DNA of 64,000 nt from positions 6,145,001 through 6,209,000 of the forward strand of contig NZ_CP059322.2 in NCBI RefSeq assembly GCF_013694245.2, read 5' to 3'. Of the stretch, positions 51,743 to 63,023 are shown piece by piece (position 1 is the stretch's first letter; every line of letters begins with the position of its first letter). The DNA comes from Micromonospora ferruginea. GTDB lineage: Bacteria > Actinomycetota > Actinomycetes > Mycobacteriales > Micromonosporaceae. The position numbers were made by a program, and so were the translations under genes. The notes under the pieces are model-generated. The model did not search any database and had not been told where the DNA came from. It worked only from the letters and a program-made list of their open reading frames with translations.

Positions 51743-51910
51743 GTGGCGAAGGCGACCGATGTCCGGCCGAAGATCACTTTGGCGTGTGTGGAGTGCAAGG
51801 AGCGCAACTACATCACGCGCAAGAACCGTCGTAACGACCCGGACCGCATCGAGCTGAAGAAGTTCTGCCCCCGGGACGGCAAGCACACCGTCCACCGCGA
51901 GACCCGCTGA
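51743..51910 (+). CDS. rpmG: 50S ribosomal protein L33
   Basis: A 55-aa ribosomal protein beginning MAKATDVRPKITLACVECKE with GTG start and ending HTVHRETR. It has the first zinc pair CVEC and the third Cys of the usual second pair, but the fourth position is Asp (FCPRDGKH where CPxC is expected), so the zinc ribbon is incomplete or uses Asp. Its position directly ahead of hadA-hadB and secE mirrors mycobacteria (rpmG2-hadABC). Confidence 0.95.
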   Translation: MAKATDVRPKITLACVECKERNYITRKNRRNDPDRIELKKFCPRDGKHTVHRETR

Positions 51911-52032
51911 CCCACGGCCGGCGTCGCCGGCCCGCAGCAGCTTTCCCGAACGCCGATCCGCCCGGTCGCGCGGCCCGCAGGGCCACCCGACCGCTCGGAT
52001 CGGCGTTCGTGTTTTCCGTGTAGGTTCGCGGC

Positions 52033-52479
52033 ATGTCCCTGGACCCGTCCTTCGTCGGCCGGACCTATCCGCCGACCGCCCCCTACCTGGTGGGCCGAGA
52101 AAAGATCCGCGAGTTCGCCACCGCCATCGGGGCGACCGACCCGGCGCACCACGACCCGGAGGCGGCCCGCGCGCTCGGCCACGCCGACGTGGTGGCGCCG
52201 CCGACCTTCCCGGTGCTGGTGACCATGGCGGCCAGCCGGCAGATCGTCAACGACCCCGAGCTGGGCGTCGACTACAGCCGGGTGGTGCACGGCGACCAGC
52301 GGTTCGCGTACACCCGGCCGGTGGTGGCCGGTGACGAGCTGGTCTGCGTGAACACCATCGAGGACGTGAGCACCCGGGGCGGGCACGGCTTCCTGACCAC
52401 CCGCACGGACGTGAGCACGGTGGACGGTGAGCCGGTGGTCGCGGTCTGGGCCAAGATCGTCGTACGCGGGGAGGCGTGA
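52033..52479 (+). CDS. hadA: MaoC-like dehydratase N-terminal domain protein (HadA-like)
   Basis: A 148-aa hot-dog-fold protein of the FAS1-type dehydratase/HadA family. Start GRTYPPTAPYLVGREKIREF and VVHGDQRFAYTRPVVAGDEL match HadA, the substrate-holding subunit of the (3R)-hydroxyacyl-ACP dehydratase heterodimer with HadB. In mycobacteria HadAB works in mycolate synthesis; here the fatty substrate is unknown. The ATG follows TAGGTT (52021-52026) by six bases. GTGA overlap links it to the next gene. Confidence 0.9.
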   Translation: MSLDPSFVGRTYPPTAPYLVGREKIREFATAIGATDPAHHDPEAARALGHADVVAPPTFPVLVTMAASRQIVNDPELGVDYSRVVHGDQRFAYTRPVVAGDELVCVNTIEDVSTRGGHGFLTTRTDVSTVDGEPVVAVWAKIVVRGEA

Positions 52480-52874
52480 CCATGGAGCTGCCGGTGCAGA
52501 CCTACCGGGTGACCCGGGCGGACCTGGTCCGCTACGCGGGCGCCTCGGGCGACTTCAACCCGATCCACTGGAGCGACCGGACCGCCACCGGTGTGGGCCT
52601 GCCGGGCGTCATCGCCCACGGCATGTTCACCATGGCGCTGGTCGGCCGTGCGGTCGCCGGCTGGGCCGGCGCGCCGGACGCGGTGGTCGACTTCGGCGTC
52701 CGTTTCACCCGGCCGGTGGTCGTCCCGGACACCGACGAGGGCACCGAGATCGAGGTGGCCGCCGTGGTCAAGGAGGTCACCGAGGACGGGTTGACCAGGC
52801 TCGACATCACCGCCACCTGCCGGGGCGAGAAGGTGCTGTCGCAGGCCCGCGCGTTGGTCCGCACCCCGCGCTGA
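52476..52874 (+). CDS. hadB: MaoC-like hydratase/dehydratase (HadB-like)
   Basis: A 132-aa hot-dog enzyme with the hydratase-2 active site: SGDFNPIHWSD supplies catalytic Asp and His, and GVIAHGMFTMALVGR the oxyanion glycine. This is the catalytic partner of HadA. The GTG at 52476 overlaps the hadA stop; ATG at 52482 is two codons downstream and also possible. No hadC follows. Confidence 0.92.
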   Translation: MTMELPVQTYRVTRADLVRYAGASGDFNPIHWSDRTATGVGLPGVIAHGMFTMALVGRAVAGWAGAPDAVVDFGVRFTRPVVVPDTDEGTEIEVAAVVKEVTEDGLTRLDITATCRGEKVLSQARALVRTPR

Positions 52875-52905
52875 AGAGCGGACCGACGCGCGAGGGGTGG
52901 ACCGG

Positions 52906-52935
52906 TTGGGAAAGTCGTACGACTACCCGTACACT
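52906..52935 (+). promoter_or_regulatory. putative promoter of tRNA-Trp (and possibly secE-nusG)
   Basis: TTGGGA (52906-52911), 18-base spacer, TACACT (52930-52935). The predicted start lies about 60 bases before tRNA-Trp. Confidence 0.55.
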
Positions 52936-53001
52936 GGTCCGCCGTGGGGCAAGTGACCCCCGCTCGGCACAGCGTGTCCGGGTGGAGGTGAGTTGCCGCA
53001 C

Positions 53002-53074
<73 letters not shown>

Positions 53075-53290
53075 CGCCTCAGGCCTGACCGTTCCCGTGG
53101 GTCGCGCCGCCGTTCGCGGCGGCGTCCGGCCCGTGGTGGTGGCACCGGTGGGGTGGTTCCGAGGCGATCGGGGCACTCCCGGCCGGTCCGCCGGCCGCGG
53201 CCCGTCGCGGGACGGTTGGTCCGGCCGGCGTGACCAACACGCCGCGCACGCCGCCCGGCGTGCGACCCCATACCCCGCACGGAGGGCGAA

Positions 53291-53695
53291 GTGGCCGAGA
53301 AGAAGCGGCGCGGCGAGGACGACGGCGACGAGCGTCTGAACGACGACGCGACCGTCGACGGCGTTGCCGACGACGATGTGGCCGACGACGCCGCCGACGC
53401 GGACGAGCCGGTATCCCGGGGCGGCACCGCGACCCGCAAGCGGGCGCACGCCGAGCCGGCCGAGGGCCGCAAGACGCGCAAGGACACCGAGCGGATCGGG
53501 CTCTTCGCCCGCATCGCGCGGTTCTTCCGCGAGGTCGTGGCCGAACTGCGTAAGGTCATCTGGCCGACCCGCAAGGAGCTGCTGACCTACACGGCGGTGG
53601 TGGTCACCTTCGTCGCGGTGATGCTGGCGATCGTGGCTCTCCTGGACTACGGCTTCGCCAAGGCGGTGCTGTGGGTCTTCGGCAACCCCAGCTGA
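53291..53695 (+). CDS. secE: preprotein translocase subunit SecE
   Basis: A 134-aa protein: a long acidic N-terminal extension (about 60 residues, typical of actinobacteria) followed by the SecE core FREVVAELRKVIWPTRKELL and one transmembrane helix (TAVVVTFVAVMLAIVALLDY). It stabilises SecY in the translocon. GTG start with GGAGGGCGAA before it. nusG follows 35 bases on. Confidence 0.95.
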   Translation: MAEKKRRGEDDGDERLNDDATVDGVADDDVADDAADADEPVSRGGTATRKRAHAEPAEGRKTRKDTERIGLFARIARFFREVVAELRKVIWPTRKELLTYTAVVVTFVAVMLAIVALLDYGFAKAVLWVFGNPS

Positions 53696-53730
53696 CCTGC
53701 GGACAGCGATACTGACGGAAGTGAGCGAGC

Positions 53731-54453
53731 GTGCCTGAGTACGACGAGACCGCCGAGACCCCGGACGAGCAGTCCGCGGTGGCGACGGCGGACAGCAACG
53801 AGTCGGTCGAGGCCGCCAGCGAGCCGGAGTTCCCGACCACCGAGCCGGCCCCGGACGAAGACTTCGACCCGGTCGCCGAGCTGCGCCAGAAGCTGCGCTA
53901 CGCGCCCGGCGACTGGTACGTGGTGCACTCGTACGCCGGCTACGAGAACAAGGTCAAGACCAACCTCGAGACCCGGATCACCTCCCTCGACATGGAGGAC
54001 TTCATCTACCAGGTCGAGGTGCCGACCCGGGAAGAGGTCGAGGTCAAGAACGGCAAGCGGTCGCAGGTGCAGGCGAAGGTCTTCCCGGGCTACATCCTGG
54101 TCCGGATGGAGTTGACCGCCGAGTCCTACTCCTGCGTCCGGAACACCCCGGGGGTCACCGGCTTCGTCGGTGCCACCGACCGGGCCGACCGGCCGGCGCC
54201 GCTGAGCCTCGACGAGGTGCTCAAGTGGCTCGCGCCGGCGGTCGAGACCGAGCAGAAGAAGGCCAAGCCCGAGATCAAGGTCCTCGACTTCGAGGTCGGC
54301 GACTCGGTCACCGTCACCGACGGCGCGTTCGCGTCGCTGCCGGCGACGATCAGCGAGATCAACGCCGACCAGCAGAAGCTCAAGGTGCTGGTGTCGATCT
54401 TCGGCCGGGAGACGCCGGTCGAGCTGAACTTCAACCAGGTCGCCAAGATCTGA
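53731..54453 (+). CDS. nusG: transcription termination/antitermination protein NusG
   Basis: A 240-aa protein. About 60 acidic residues precede the NGN domain (DWYVVHSYAGYENKVKTNLE, VFPGYILVRMELT, TPGVTGFVG) and the C-terminal KOW domain (VGDSVTVTDGAFASLPATIS, KVLVSIFGRETPVELNFNQV). It couples RNA polymerase with Rho or ribosomal S10. GTG start. Confidence 0.96.
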   Translation: MPEYDETAETPDEQSAVATADSNESVEAASEPEFPTTEPAPDEDFDPVAELRQKLRYAPGDWYVVHSYAGYENKVKTNLETRITSLDMEDFIYQVEVPTREEVEVKNGKRSQVQAKVFPGYILVRMELTAESYSCVRNTPGVTGFVGATDRADRPAPLSLDEVLKWLAPAVETEQKKAKPEIKVLDFEVGDSVTVTDGAFASLPATISEINADQQKLKVLVSIFGRETPVELNFNQVAKI

Positions 54454-54605
54454 CGCGCACGTCCGCACCGGCGGTCGGCCTTCGCGGGCCGGCCGCCGGT
54501 GTCGTGTGGGACTGCGCTACTCTTGAACGTCGGCCGTCCGCACCGCGCTGACCGTGCGCGCCCGCGGGCGGCGGAGAATCCCAGTTTCAAGCCCCAGGAA
54601 GAGAC

Positions 54606-55037
54606 ATGCCTCCGAAGAAGAAGCTCGTCAAGACGTTCACGCTTCAGCTCCCGGCGGGCCAGGCCACCCCGGCGCCGCCGGTCGGCCCGGCGCTCGGCCA
54701 GCACGGCGTGAACATCATGGAGTTCTGCAAGTCCTACAACGCGCAGACCGAGTCCCAGCGGGGCGACGTCGTCCCCGCCGAGATCAGCGTCTACGAGGAC
54801 CGCACCTTCACCTTCGTGCTGAAGACCCCGCCCGCCGCCCGGCTGCTGATCAAGGCCGCCGGTGTGCAGAAGGGCTCGGGCGTCCCGCACAAGGAGAAGG
54901 TCGGCTCGGTGACCCGCGCCCAGCTGCGCGAGATCGCCGAGAAGAAGATGGCGGACCTCAACGCCAACGACATCGACCAGGCCGAGAAGATCATCGCCGG
55001 CACCGCCCGGTCGATGGGCCTGACCGTCGCCGACTGA
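54606..55037 (+). CDS. rplK: 50S ribosomal protein L11
   Basis: A 143-aa protein of the GTPase-associated centre: FTLQLPAGQATPAPPVGPAL and ILxxGT-like IIAGTARSMGL. AGGAAGAGAC precedes the ATG. A TACTCT -10-like hexamer at 54518-54523 with a poor -35 suggests a separate promoter about 80 bases upstream. Co-located with rplA. Confidence 0.97.
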   Translation: MPPKKKLVKTFTLQLPAGQATPAPPVGPALGQHGVNIMEFCKSYNAQTESQRGDVVPAEISVYEDRTFTFVLKTPPAARLLIKAAGVQKGSGVPHKEKVGSVTRAQLREIAEKKMADLNANDIDQAEKIIAGTARSMGLTVAD

Positions 55038-55120
55038 TCTCGCTCCACCGCTCCACCCGATCCGTTCGTGGGAGGGCCGCGATCCCGCGCGCCCGCCAGA
55101 GACCACAGGAGTCACCAGAA

Positions 55121-55834
55121 ATGCAGCGCAGCAAGAGCTACCGCAAGGCCGCCGAGGTCATCGACCGGTCGAAGCTCTACGCCCCCGCCGAGGCCGTCAA
55201 GCTGGCCAAGGAGAACACCAACGTCAAGTTCGACGCCACGGTCGAGGTCGCGATGCGCCTCGGCGTCGACCCCCGCAAGGCGGACCAGATGGTCCGCGGC
55301 GTGGTCAACCTGCCGCACGGCACCGGTAAGACCGCCCGCGTGATCGTCTTCGCCGCCGGCGCGAAGGCCGAGGAGGCCGCCGCGGCGGGCGCGGACGAGG
55401 TGGGCACCGACGAGCTGGTCGCCCGCATCCAGGGTGGTTGGCTGGACTTCGACGCCGCCATCGCCACCCCGGACCAGATGGCCAAGATCGGCCGGATCGC
55501 GCGGATCCTGGGCCCGCGCGGCCTGATGCCGAACCCGAAGACCGGCACCGTGACCATGGACGTCACCAAGGCGGTCGCGGACATCAAGGGTGGCAAGATC
55601 ACCTTCCGGGTGGACAAGCACTCGAACCTGCACCTGATCATCGGCAAGGCCTCCTTCTCCGAGGCCCAGCTGGTCGACAACTACGCCGCGGTGCTGGACG
55701 AGGTGCTGCGCGCCAAGCCGTCCGCGGCCAAGGGCACCTACCTCCGGAAGGTCACCCTGACCACCACCATGGGCCCGGGCGTCCCGGTGGACCCGAAGGT
55801 GGTCAAGAACCTGCAGGAAGGCTCGGAAGCCTGA
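55121..55834 (+). CDS. rplA: 50S ribosomal protein L1
   Basis: A 237-aa L1-stalk protein: start MQRSKSYRKAAEVIDRSKLY, then ILGPRGLMPNPKTGTVT (family signature) and KGGKITFRVDKHSNLHL. ATG chosen with CAGGAG upstream. L1 usually autoregulates the L11-L1 mRNA; I did not identify the binding site. Confidence 0.97.
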   Translation: MQRSKSYRKAAEVIDRSKLYAPAEAVKLAKENTNVKFDATVEVAMRLGVDPRKADQMVRGVVNLPHGTGKTARVIVFAAGAKAEEAAAAGADEVGTDELVARIQGGWLDFDAAIATPDQMAKIGRIARILGPRGLMPNPKTGTVTMDVTKAVADIKGGKITFRVDKHSNLHLIIGKASFSEAQLVDNYAAVLDEVLRAKPSAAKGTYLRKVTLTTTMGPGVPVDPKVVKNLQEGSEA

Positions 55835-55916
55835 GCAACCGCACGTCCCGAACGTGGTCCCGCCACCACACCGTGGCGGGGCCCCGTTCGTCTGTCCGGT
55901 GTGGCAGGCTCGGCGG

Positions 55917-56942
55917 ATGCGGCTCGACGGGGTCTGGCTCCGCTATCGACGGCACGGCCCGTGGGTGTTGCGGCAGGTCGACGCGACGATCGGCGCGGGT
56001 GAGGTCGCGGTCGTGCTCGGCCGCAACGGGGTGGGCAAGTCCACGCTGCTCCAGCTCGCCGCGGGGGTGCTGCGACCGAGCCGGGGCCGGGTGGTCGACC
56101 GGCCGGCGGTCGTCGGCTGGGTGCCGGAGCGCTTCCCGGCCGACCAACCGTTCACCGTCGGGGCCTACCTGTCCGCGATGGGCCGCGTCGCCGGCCTGTC
56201 CGGGCCGGCCGCCGACCGGGCGGTGGCCCACTGGGTCGAGCGCCTGGGCCTGACCCGCTTCCACGACGTGCGCCTGCCGCAGTTGTCCAAGGGCACCGCG
56301 CAGAAGGTCGGCCTGGCGCAGGCGATGCTGCGCCCGCCAGGCCTGCTGGTGCTCGACGAGCCCTGGGAGGGGCTCGACGCGGCCGCCCGCGAGCTGGTCC
56401 CCGAGATGATCGGCGAGGTGCTGGCCGGCGGCGGCGCGGTCCTGGTCAGCGACCACCGGGGCGAGACGGTCCGGTTGCCCGGCGCGCGGCACTGGTCGGT
56501 CGCCGACGGCACGCTGACCGAGGCGGCGCCGTCCGACGGCTCGGCCGTCGCGGTGGTCGAGCTGGCGGTGCCGGCCGCGGGCCTCGCCGCCGCCGTCGCC
56601 CGCCTGCGCGCCGACGGCCACCAGATCCTCCGGATACGCGACCACGCCGTCCCGCCCGCCGCCGGGTCACCCGAGCGGAGCGTGACCCCGTGCCCCGCCG
56701 ACCCCGAGGCGGTTCCCGGCGGCGCTCCCGGCGTGGTGTCCGAGGTCGGCTCCGGGACGAGGGCCGGTGGCGCTCCGGGTGTGGTGTCCGAGGCGGTTCC
56801 CGGCGGCGCTCCCGGCGTGGTGTCCGAGGTCGGCTCCGGGGCGAGGGCCGGTGGCGCTCCGGGCGTGGTGTCCGATGTCGCCCGGGAGGCACCGGGCGGC
56901 GACGCCGGCCGCTCCGGGGTGACGTCGGAGGTGAGCGGGTGA
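55917..56942 (+). CDS. ABC transporter ATP-binding protein with repetitive tail
   Basis: A 341-aa ATPase. Walker A GRNGVGKST, signature LSKGTAQKV (LSxG-type), Walker B LLVLDEPWEGLD and the switch His in VLVSDHRGET. The first ~210 residues are the nucleotide-binding domain; the tail after ~265 is a Gly/Ala/Val repeat made by an 84-bp duplication. The ATG follows CAGGCT (55905-55910) by six bases. Overlap (GTGA) with the following membrane gene implies an exporter pair. The pair sits between rplA and rplJ, which are often closer. Confidence 0.88.
   Translation: MRLDGVWLRYRRHGPWVLRQVDATIGAGEVAVVLGRNGVGKSTLLQLAAGVLRPSRGRVVDRPAVVGWVPERFPADQPFTVGAYLSAMGRVAGLSGPAADRAVAHWVERLGLTRFHDVRLPQLSKGTAQKVGLAQAMLRPPGLLVLDEPWEGLDAAARELVPEMIGEVLAGGGAVLVSDHRGETVRLPGARHWSVADGTLTEAAPSDGSAVAVVELAVPAAGLAAAVARLRADGHQILRIRDHAVPPAAGSPERSVTPCPADPEAVPGGAPGVVSEVGSGTRAGGAPGVVSEAVPGGAPGVVSEVGSGARAGGAPGVVSDVAREAPGGDAGRSGVTSEVSG
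56704..56871 (+). repeat. 84-bp tandem duplication in the ABC ATPase tail
   Basis: Two nearly identical 84-base units (56704-56787 and 56788-56871), each made of two related 42-base halves encoding GGAPGVVSE-type repeats. In frame, so copy number could vary without breaking the gene. Confidence 0.8.
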
Positions 56943-57628
56943 TCGCGCTGGTGCGGCTGCGGCTCGCCGGCTTCGTGCGTACCGGACGGGCGCTGGCGCC
57001 GGTGCTGGCCGGCCTGCTCGCCCTCGGCATCCTCTACGGCGGTGGCCGGGCCCGGCCGGCGGAGGCCTACGGCGTCTCCGCGGTGGTGCTCTTCCCGGTG
57101 CTGGCCTGGCAGACCAAGATCCTGCTCGACATCGAGCCCGACGTGCAGCGCCGGCTGGCCCAGGTGGTGGTCGGGCCGGCCCGCGAGCGGGCGGCCGGGC
57201 TGCTCGCCGCGACGCTGGCCGGGCTCGCCGTGGTGGCGGTGGCGTTGGTGCTGCCGTGGCCGCTCGGCGGGCTCACCCCGGCGGCCGGGCCGGACGGGCG
57301 GCCGGCCCTGGTCGGCGTGGCGCTCGGGCTGTGGGCGCACCTGCTCGCCCTGCCGGCGGCGGTGGCCCTCGGCGCGTTGGCCAGCCGGGCGATCACCCGC
57401 AGCGCCGGCTACGGGGTGGCCGTGCTGGCGGTCGGCTCGGTCGGGTTCGTGGTGTTCGGGTTGTCCGGTTCGCTGGTGCCGTGGCTGGTCCCGCCGTTGA
57501 TGGCGACCGCGCGGGCGGTCACCGGGCCGGTCGCGTCCGGCACCGGGCTGCTGCTCACCGGCTGGGCGGCGCTCTGGTCGGCGGTGGCGCTGGCCGGCTA
57601 CGCCTGGGTCCGCCGCACCCGCGCCTGA
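56939..57628 (+). CDS. ABC transporter permease-like membrane protein
   Basis: A 229-aa protein with about six hydrophobic segments (APVLAGLLALGILYGG, AAGLLAATLAGLAVVAVALV, YGVAVLAVGSVGFVVFGLSG). No family name recognised, but the GTGA overlap with the ATPase gene and hydrophobic profile fit the ABC-2-type membrane partner. Cargo unknown. Confidence 0.72.
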   Translation: MIALVRLRLAGFVRTGRALAPVLAGLLALGILYGGGRARPAEAYGVSAVVLFPVLAWQTKILLDIEPDVQRRLAQVVVGPARERAAGLLAATLAGLAVVAVALVLPWPLGGLTPAAGPDGRPALVGVALGLWAHLLALPAAVALGALASRAITRSAGYGVAVLAVGSVGFVVFGLSGSLVPWLVPPLMATARAVTGPVASGTGLLLTGWAALWSAVALAGYAWVRRTRA

Positions 57629-57660
57629 GCGACGGGTGACCGGGAGCACCCGGGGGCGAT

Positions 57661-57689
57661 TTGGCGCGCGTGGCGCGGTCGCGTAACCT
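57661..57689 (+). promoter_or_regulatory. putative rplJL promoter
   Basis: TTGGCG (57661-57666), 17-base spacer, TAACCT (57684-57689), about 255 bases before rplJ. Confidence 0.55.
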
Positions 57690-57843
57690 GGTGCGGTAGT
57701 TCCACCCACAGACCGCTGGTCACCGTGCCCCGGCACGGTCGAAGGTCCCGCGACGACGGGCGACCCGCGCAGGGCGGCAAGCGAAACTCGGTGTCATACA
57801 CGGTCCGCCGACTGTGCCCATGATCCCGGCCCTCGCCCCGTGC

Positions 57844-57863
57844 GCCCCGCGCCGGGGCTTTTT
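57844..57863 (+). terminator. attenuator hairpin in the L10 leader
   Basis: GCCCC/GGGGC stem with a GCGCC loop directly followed by five T residues, about 80 bases before rplJ. One of the few T-tailed terminators in the window, suggesting regulated premature termination. Confidence 0.7.
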
Positions 57864-57943
57864 CGTTGTCGTGGCGCCTCCGCCGCCGTCGCGAGTTCTC
57901 TCGTCGCCGGCGTGCCAGCTCCGAGTAACGAGAGAGGAGGGAC

Positions 57944-58492
57944 ATGGCGGACAAGCCGATCCGGGCCGACAAGGCCACGGCCGTCGCCGAGCTGACCGAG
58001 AGCTTCCGCTCGTCGGGCGCCACCGTGCTGACCGAGTACCGCGGGCTCACGGTTTCGCAGCTCACCCAGCTGCGGCGCACGCTCGGCAAGGAGACCAGCT
58101 ACACGGTCGCGAAGAACACGCTGGCCAAGCGTGCCGCGGCCGATGCGGGCATCTCCGGCCTCGACGAGCTGTTCACCGGTCCTACCGCGCTGACTTTCGT
58201 TTCGGGCGACGTCGTCGAGGCGGCGAAGGGTCTTCGCGACTTCGCGAAGGCCAACCCGAAGCTCGTCATCAAGGGCGGTGTCTTCGAGGGCAGGGCCATT
58301 TCCGCGGCCGAGGTCACGAAGCTCGCCGACCTGGAGTCCCGCGAGGTGCTGCTGGCCAAGCTGGCCGGCGCCATGAAGGGCAACCTGAGCAAGGCCGCGG
58401 CCCTGTTCCAGGCTCCGCTCTCCAAGGCCGCCCGCGCGGCGGCCGCCCTGGCGGACAAGAAGCGCGAGCAGGAGGGCGCCGAGGCGGCCTGA
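57944..58492 (+). CDS. rplJ: 50S ribosomal protein L10
   Basis: A 182-aa stalk base protein: MADKPIRADKATAVAELTES, VLTEYRGLTVSQLTQLRRTL and KNTLAKRAAADAG. AGAGAGGAGG lies just upstream of the ATG. The C-terminal helices binding L7/L12 dimers are present. Confidence 0.97.
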   Translation: MADKPIRADKATAVAELTESFRSSGATVLTEYRGLTVSQLTQLRRTLGKETSYTVAKNTLAKRAAADAGISGLDELFTGPTALTFVSGDVVEAAKGLRDFAKANPKLVIKGGVFEGRAISAAEVTKLADLESREVLLAKLAGAMKGNLSKAAALFQAPLSKAARAAAALADKKREQEGAEAA

Positions 58493-58546
58493 GGCCCCGC
58501 GGCGCACCACGTTCTTAGTTAATTCTTTGAGGAAAGGACGCCAGAC

Positions 58547-58936
58547 ATGGCGAAGCTCAGCACCGACGAGCTGCTCGACGCGTTCAAGGAGATGACGCTG
58601 ATCGAGCTCTCCGAGTTCGTGAAGCAGTTCGAGGAGACCTTCGAGGTCACCGCCGCCGCTCCGGTCGCGGTCGCCGCTGCCGGTGGCGCCGGTGGCGCCG
58701 CCGCCGCCCCGGCCGAGGAGGAGAAGGACGAGTTCGACGTCATCCTCGACGCCGACGGTGGCAAGAAGATCCAGGTCATCAAGGTCGTGCGCGAGCTGAC
58801 CGGCCTGGGCCTCAAGGAGGCCAAGGACCTGGTCGAGGCCGCTCCGAAGGCCGTCCTGGAGAAGGCCAACAAGGAGACCGCCGAGAAGGCCAAGGCCAAG
58901 CTCGAGGGCGAGGGCGCCAAGGTCACCCTCAAGTGA
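58547..58936 (+). CDS. rplL: 50S ribosomal protein L7/L12
   Basis: A 129-aa stalk protein with N-terminal dimerisation region (STDELLDAFKEMTLIELSEF), Ala/Gly hinge and C-terminal domain (DEFDVILDADGGKKIQVIK, GLKEAKDLVEAAPK). AGGAAAGGA ribosome binding site. Followed by an 18-base-stem hairpin before rpoB. Confidence 0.98.
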   Translation: MAKLSTDELLDAFKEMTLIELSEFVKQFEETFEVTAAAPVAVAAAGGAGGAAAAPAEEEKDEFDVILDADGGKKIQVIKVVRELTGLGLKEAKDLVEAAPKAVLEKANKETAEKAKAKLEGEGAKVTLK

Positions 58937-58992
58937 CCTTGGTCTGACCTGACGCGCGTCCGGCTCACGTGAGCCCGGGCACAACCGCGTTA

Positions 58993-59030
58993 CGACGGGC
59001 GGTGATCCGGAACCGGATCACCGCCCGTCG
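58993..59030 (+). terminator. rplJL terminator hairpin
   Basis: Perfect 18-base inverted repeat (58993-59010 and 59013-59030) with only two bases between arms; no T-run. Probably ends or attenuates rplJL transcription, with read-through or a new promoter for rpoB. Confidence 0.75.
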
Positions 59031-59355
59031 TGTTGGCGCTACCCGGTGCCAGCGGCGTGAGCTGGGCGTACAGGGTGCTCGCACCGACCTCCCAGGGAGG
59101 CGTTGCCGGTAGTCCGTCGGTGGGAAAGACACCCCGAGCGGTAACCGGCCCTTGACGCGGCACCGGCAGTGCAGGCACGCTGACATCAGCAAGACCTTCC
59201 GCGCTTGCAACGGCCGCCTCTCGGGTAAGGGCAACGGCAGCACCACCGCCGCCGCCCCACGAGCGGACCGGCAGGAGCGTCGCGTTCTGAGCGGCCCGGC
59301 GGACCCGGTTTTCCGAGGTCCCAGGGCTTGTTCCGCGACGACCTGCGGGGTGGGC

Positions 59356-59384
59356 TGGACAGCGGTTAGCCTCTCGGCTACACT
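59356..59384 (+). promoter_or_regulatory. putative rpoBC promoter
   Basis: TGGACA (59356-59361), 17-base spacer, TACACT (59379-59384), close to the housekeeping sigma consensus; predicted start near 59391. Confidence 0.65.
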
Positions 59385-59511
59385 GCTAGTTTGCGCTGCC
59401 TTCCGACTTGACCCCTGCTCGGAAATGTCCGATTGCGGATATTTCTGGTGGGGTCATTGGAGTGCACGCGTACCAGCCGTTCTGCAGCACCGGTCCTCGG
59501 AAGGACGCATC

Positions 59512-62943
<3,432 letters not shown>

Positions 62944-63023
62944 GGCGGTGATTCGGGGGCCGGCTCGCCGGCCCCCGATCCCGCCCGTTAGCTAGCAGTA
63001 CAGACGACGACATAGGGGACACA

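Larger units (their letters stand above)
57629..57943 (+). ncRNA. ribosomal L10 leader region
   Basis: A 315-base non-coding stretch before rplJ. From the promoter at 57661-57689 a structured leader of about 170 bases leads to a terminator-like hairpin with T-run. The CCCGCGACGAC...GGCAAGCGAAACT stretch (around 57745-57790) resembles the L10(L12)4 binding fold of the L10 leader family, used for autoregulation of rplJ-rplL. Exact boundaries and fold are inferred. Confidence 0.6.
58937..59511. other. rplL-rpoB intergenic region
   Basis: 575 non-coding bases containing the rplL terminator hairpin (58993-59030), a strong-looking promoter (59356-59384) and a rpoB leader of about 120 bases. No credible gene on either strand; the open frame entering rpoB from 59152 is an in-frame extension without start signals. 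Confidence 0.6.
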
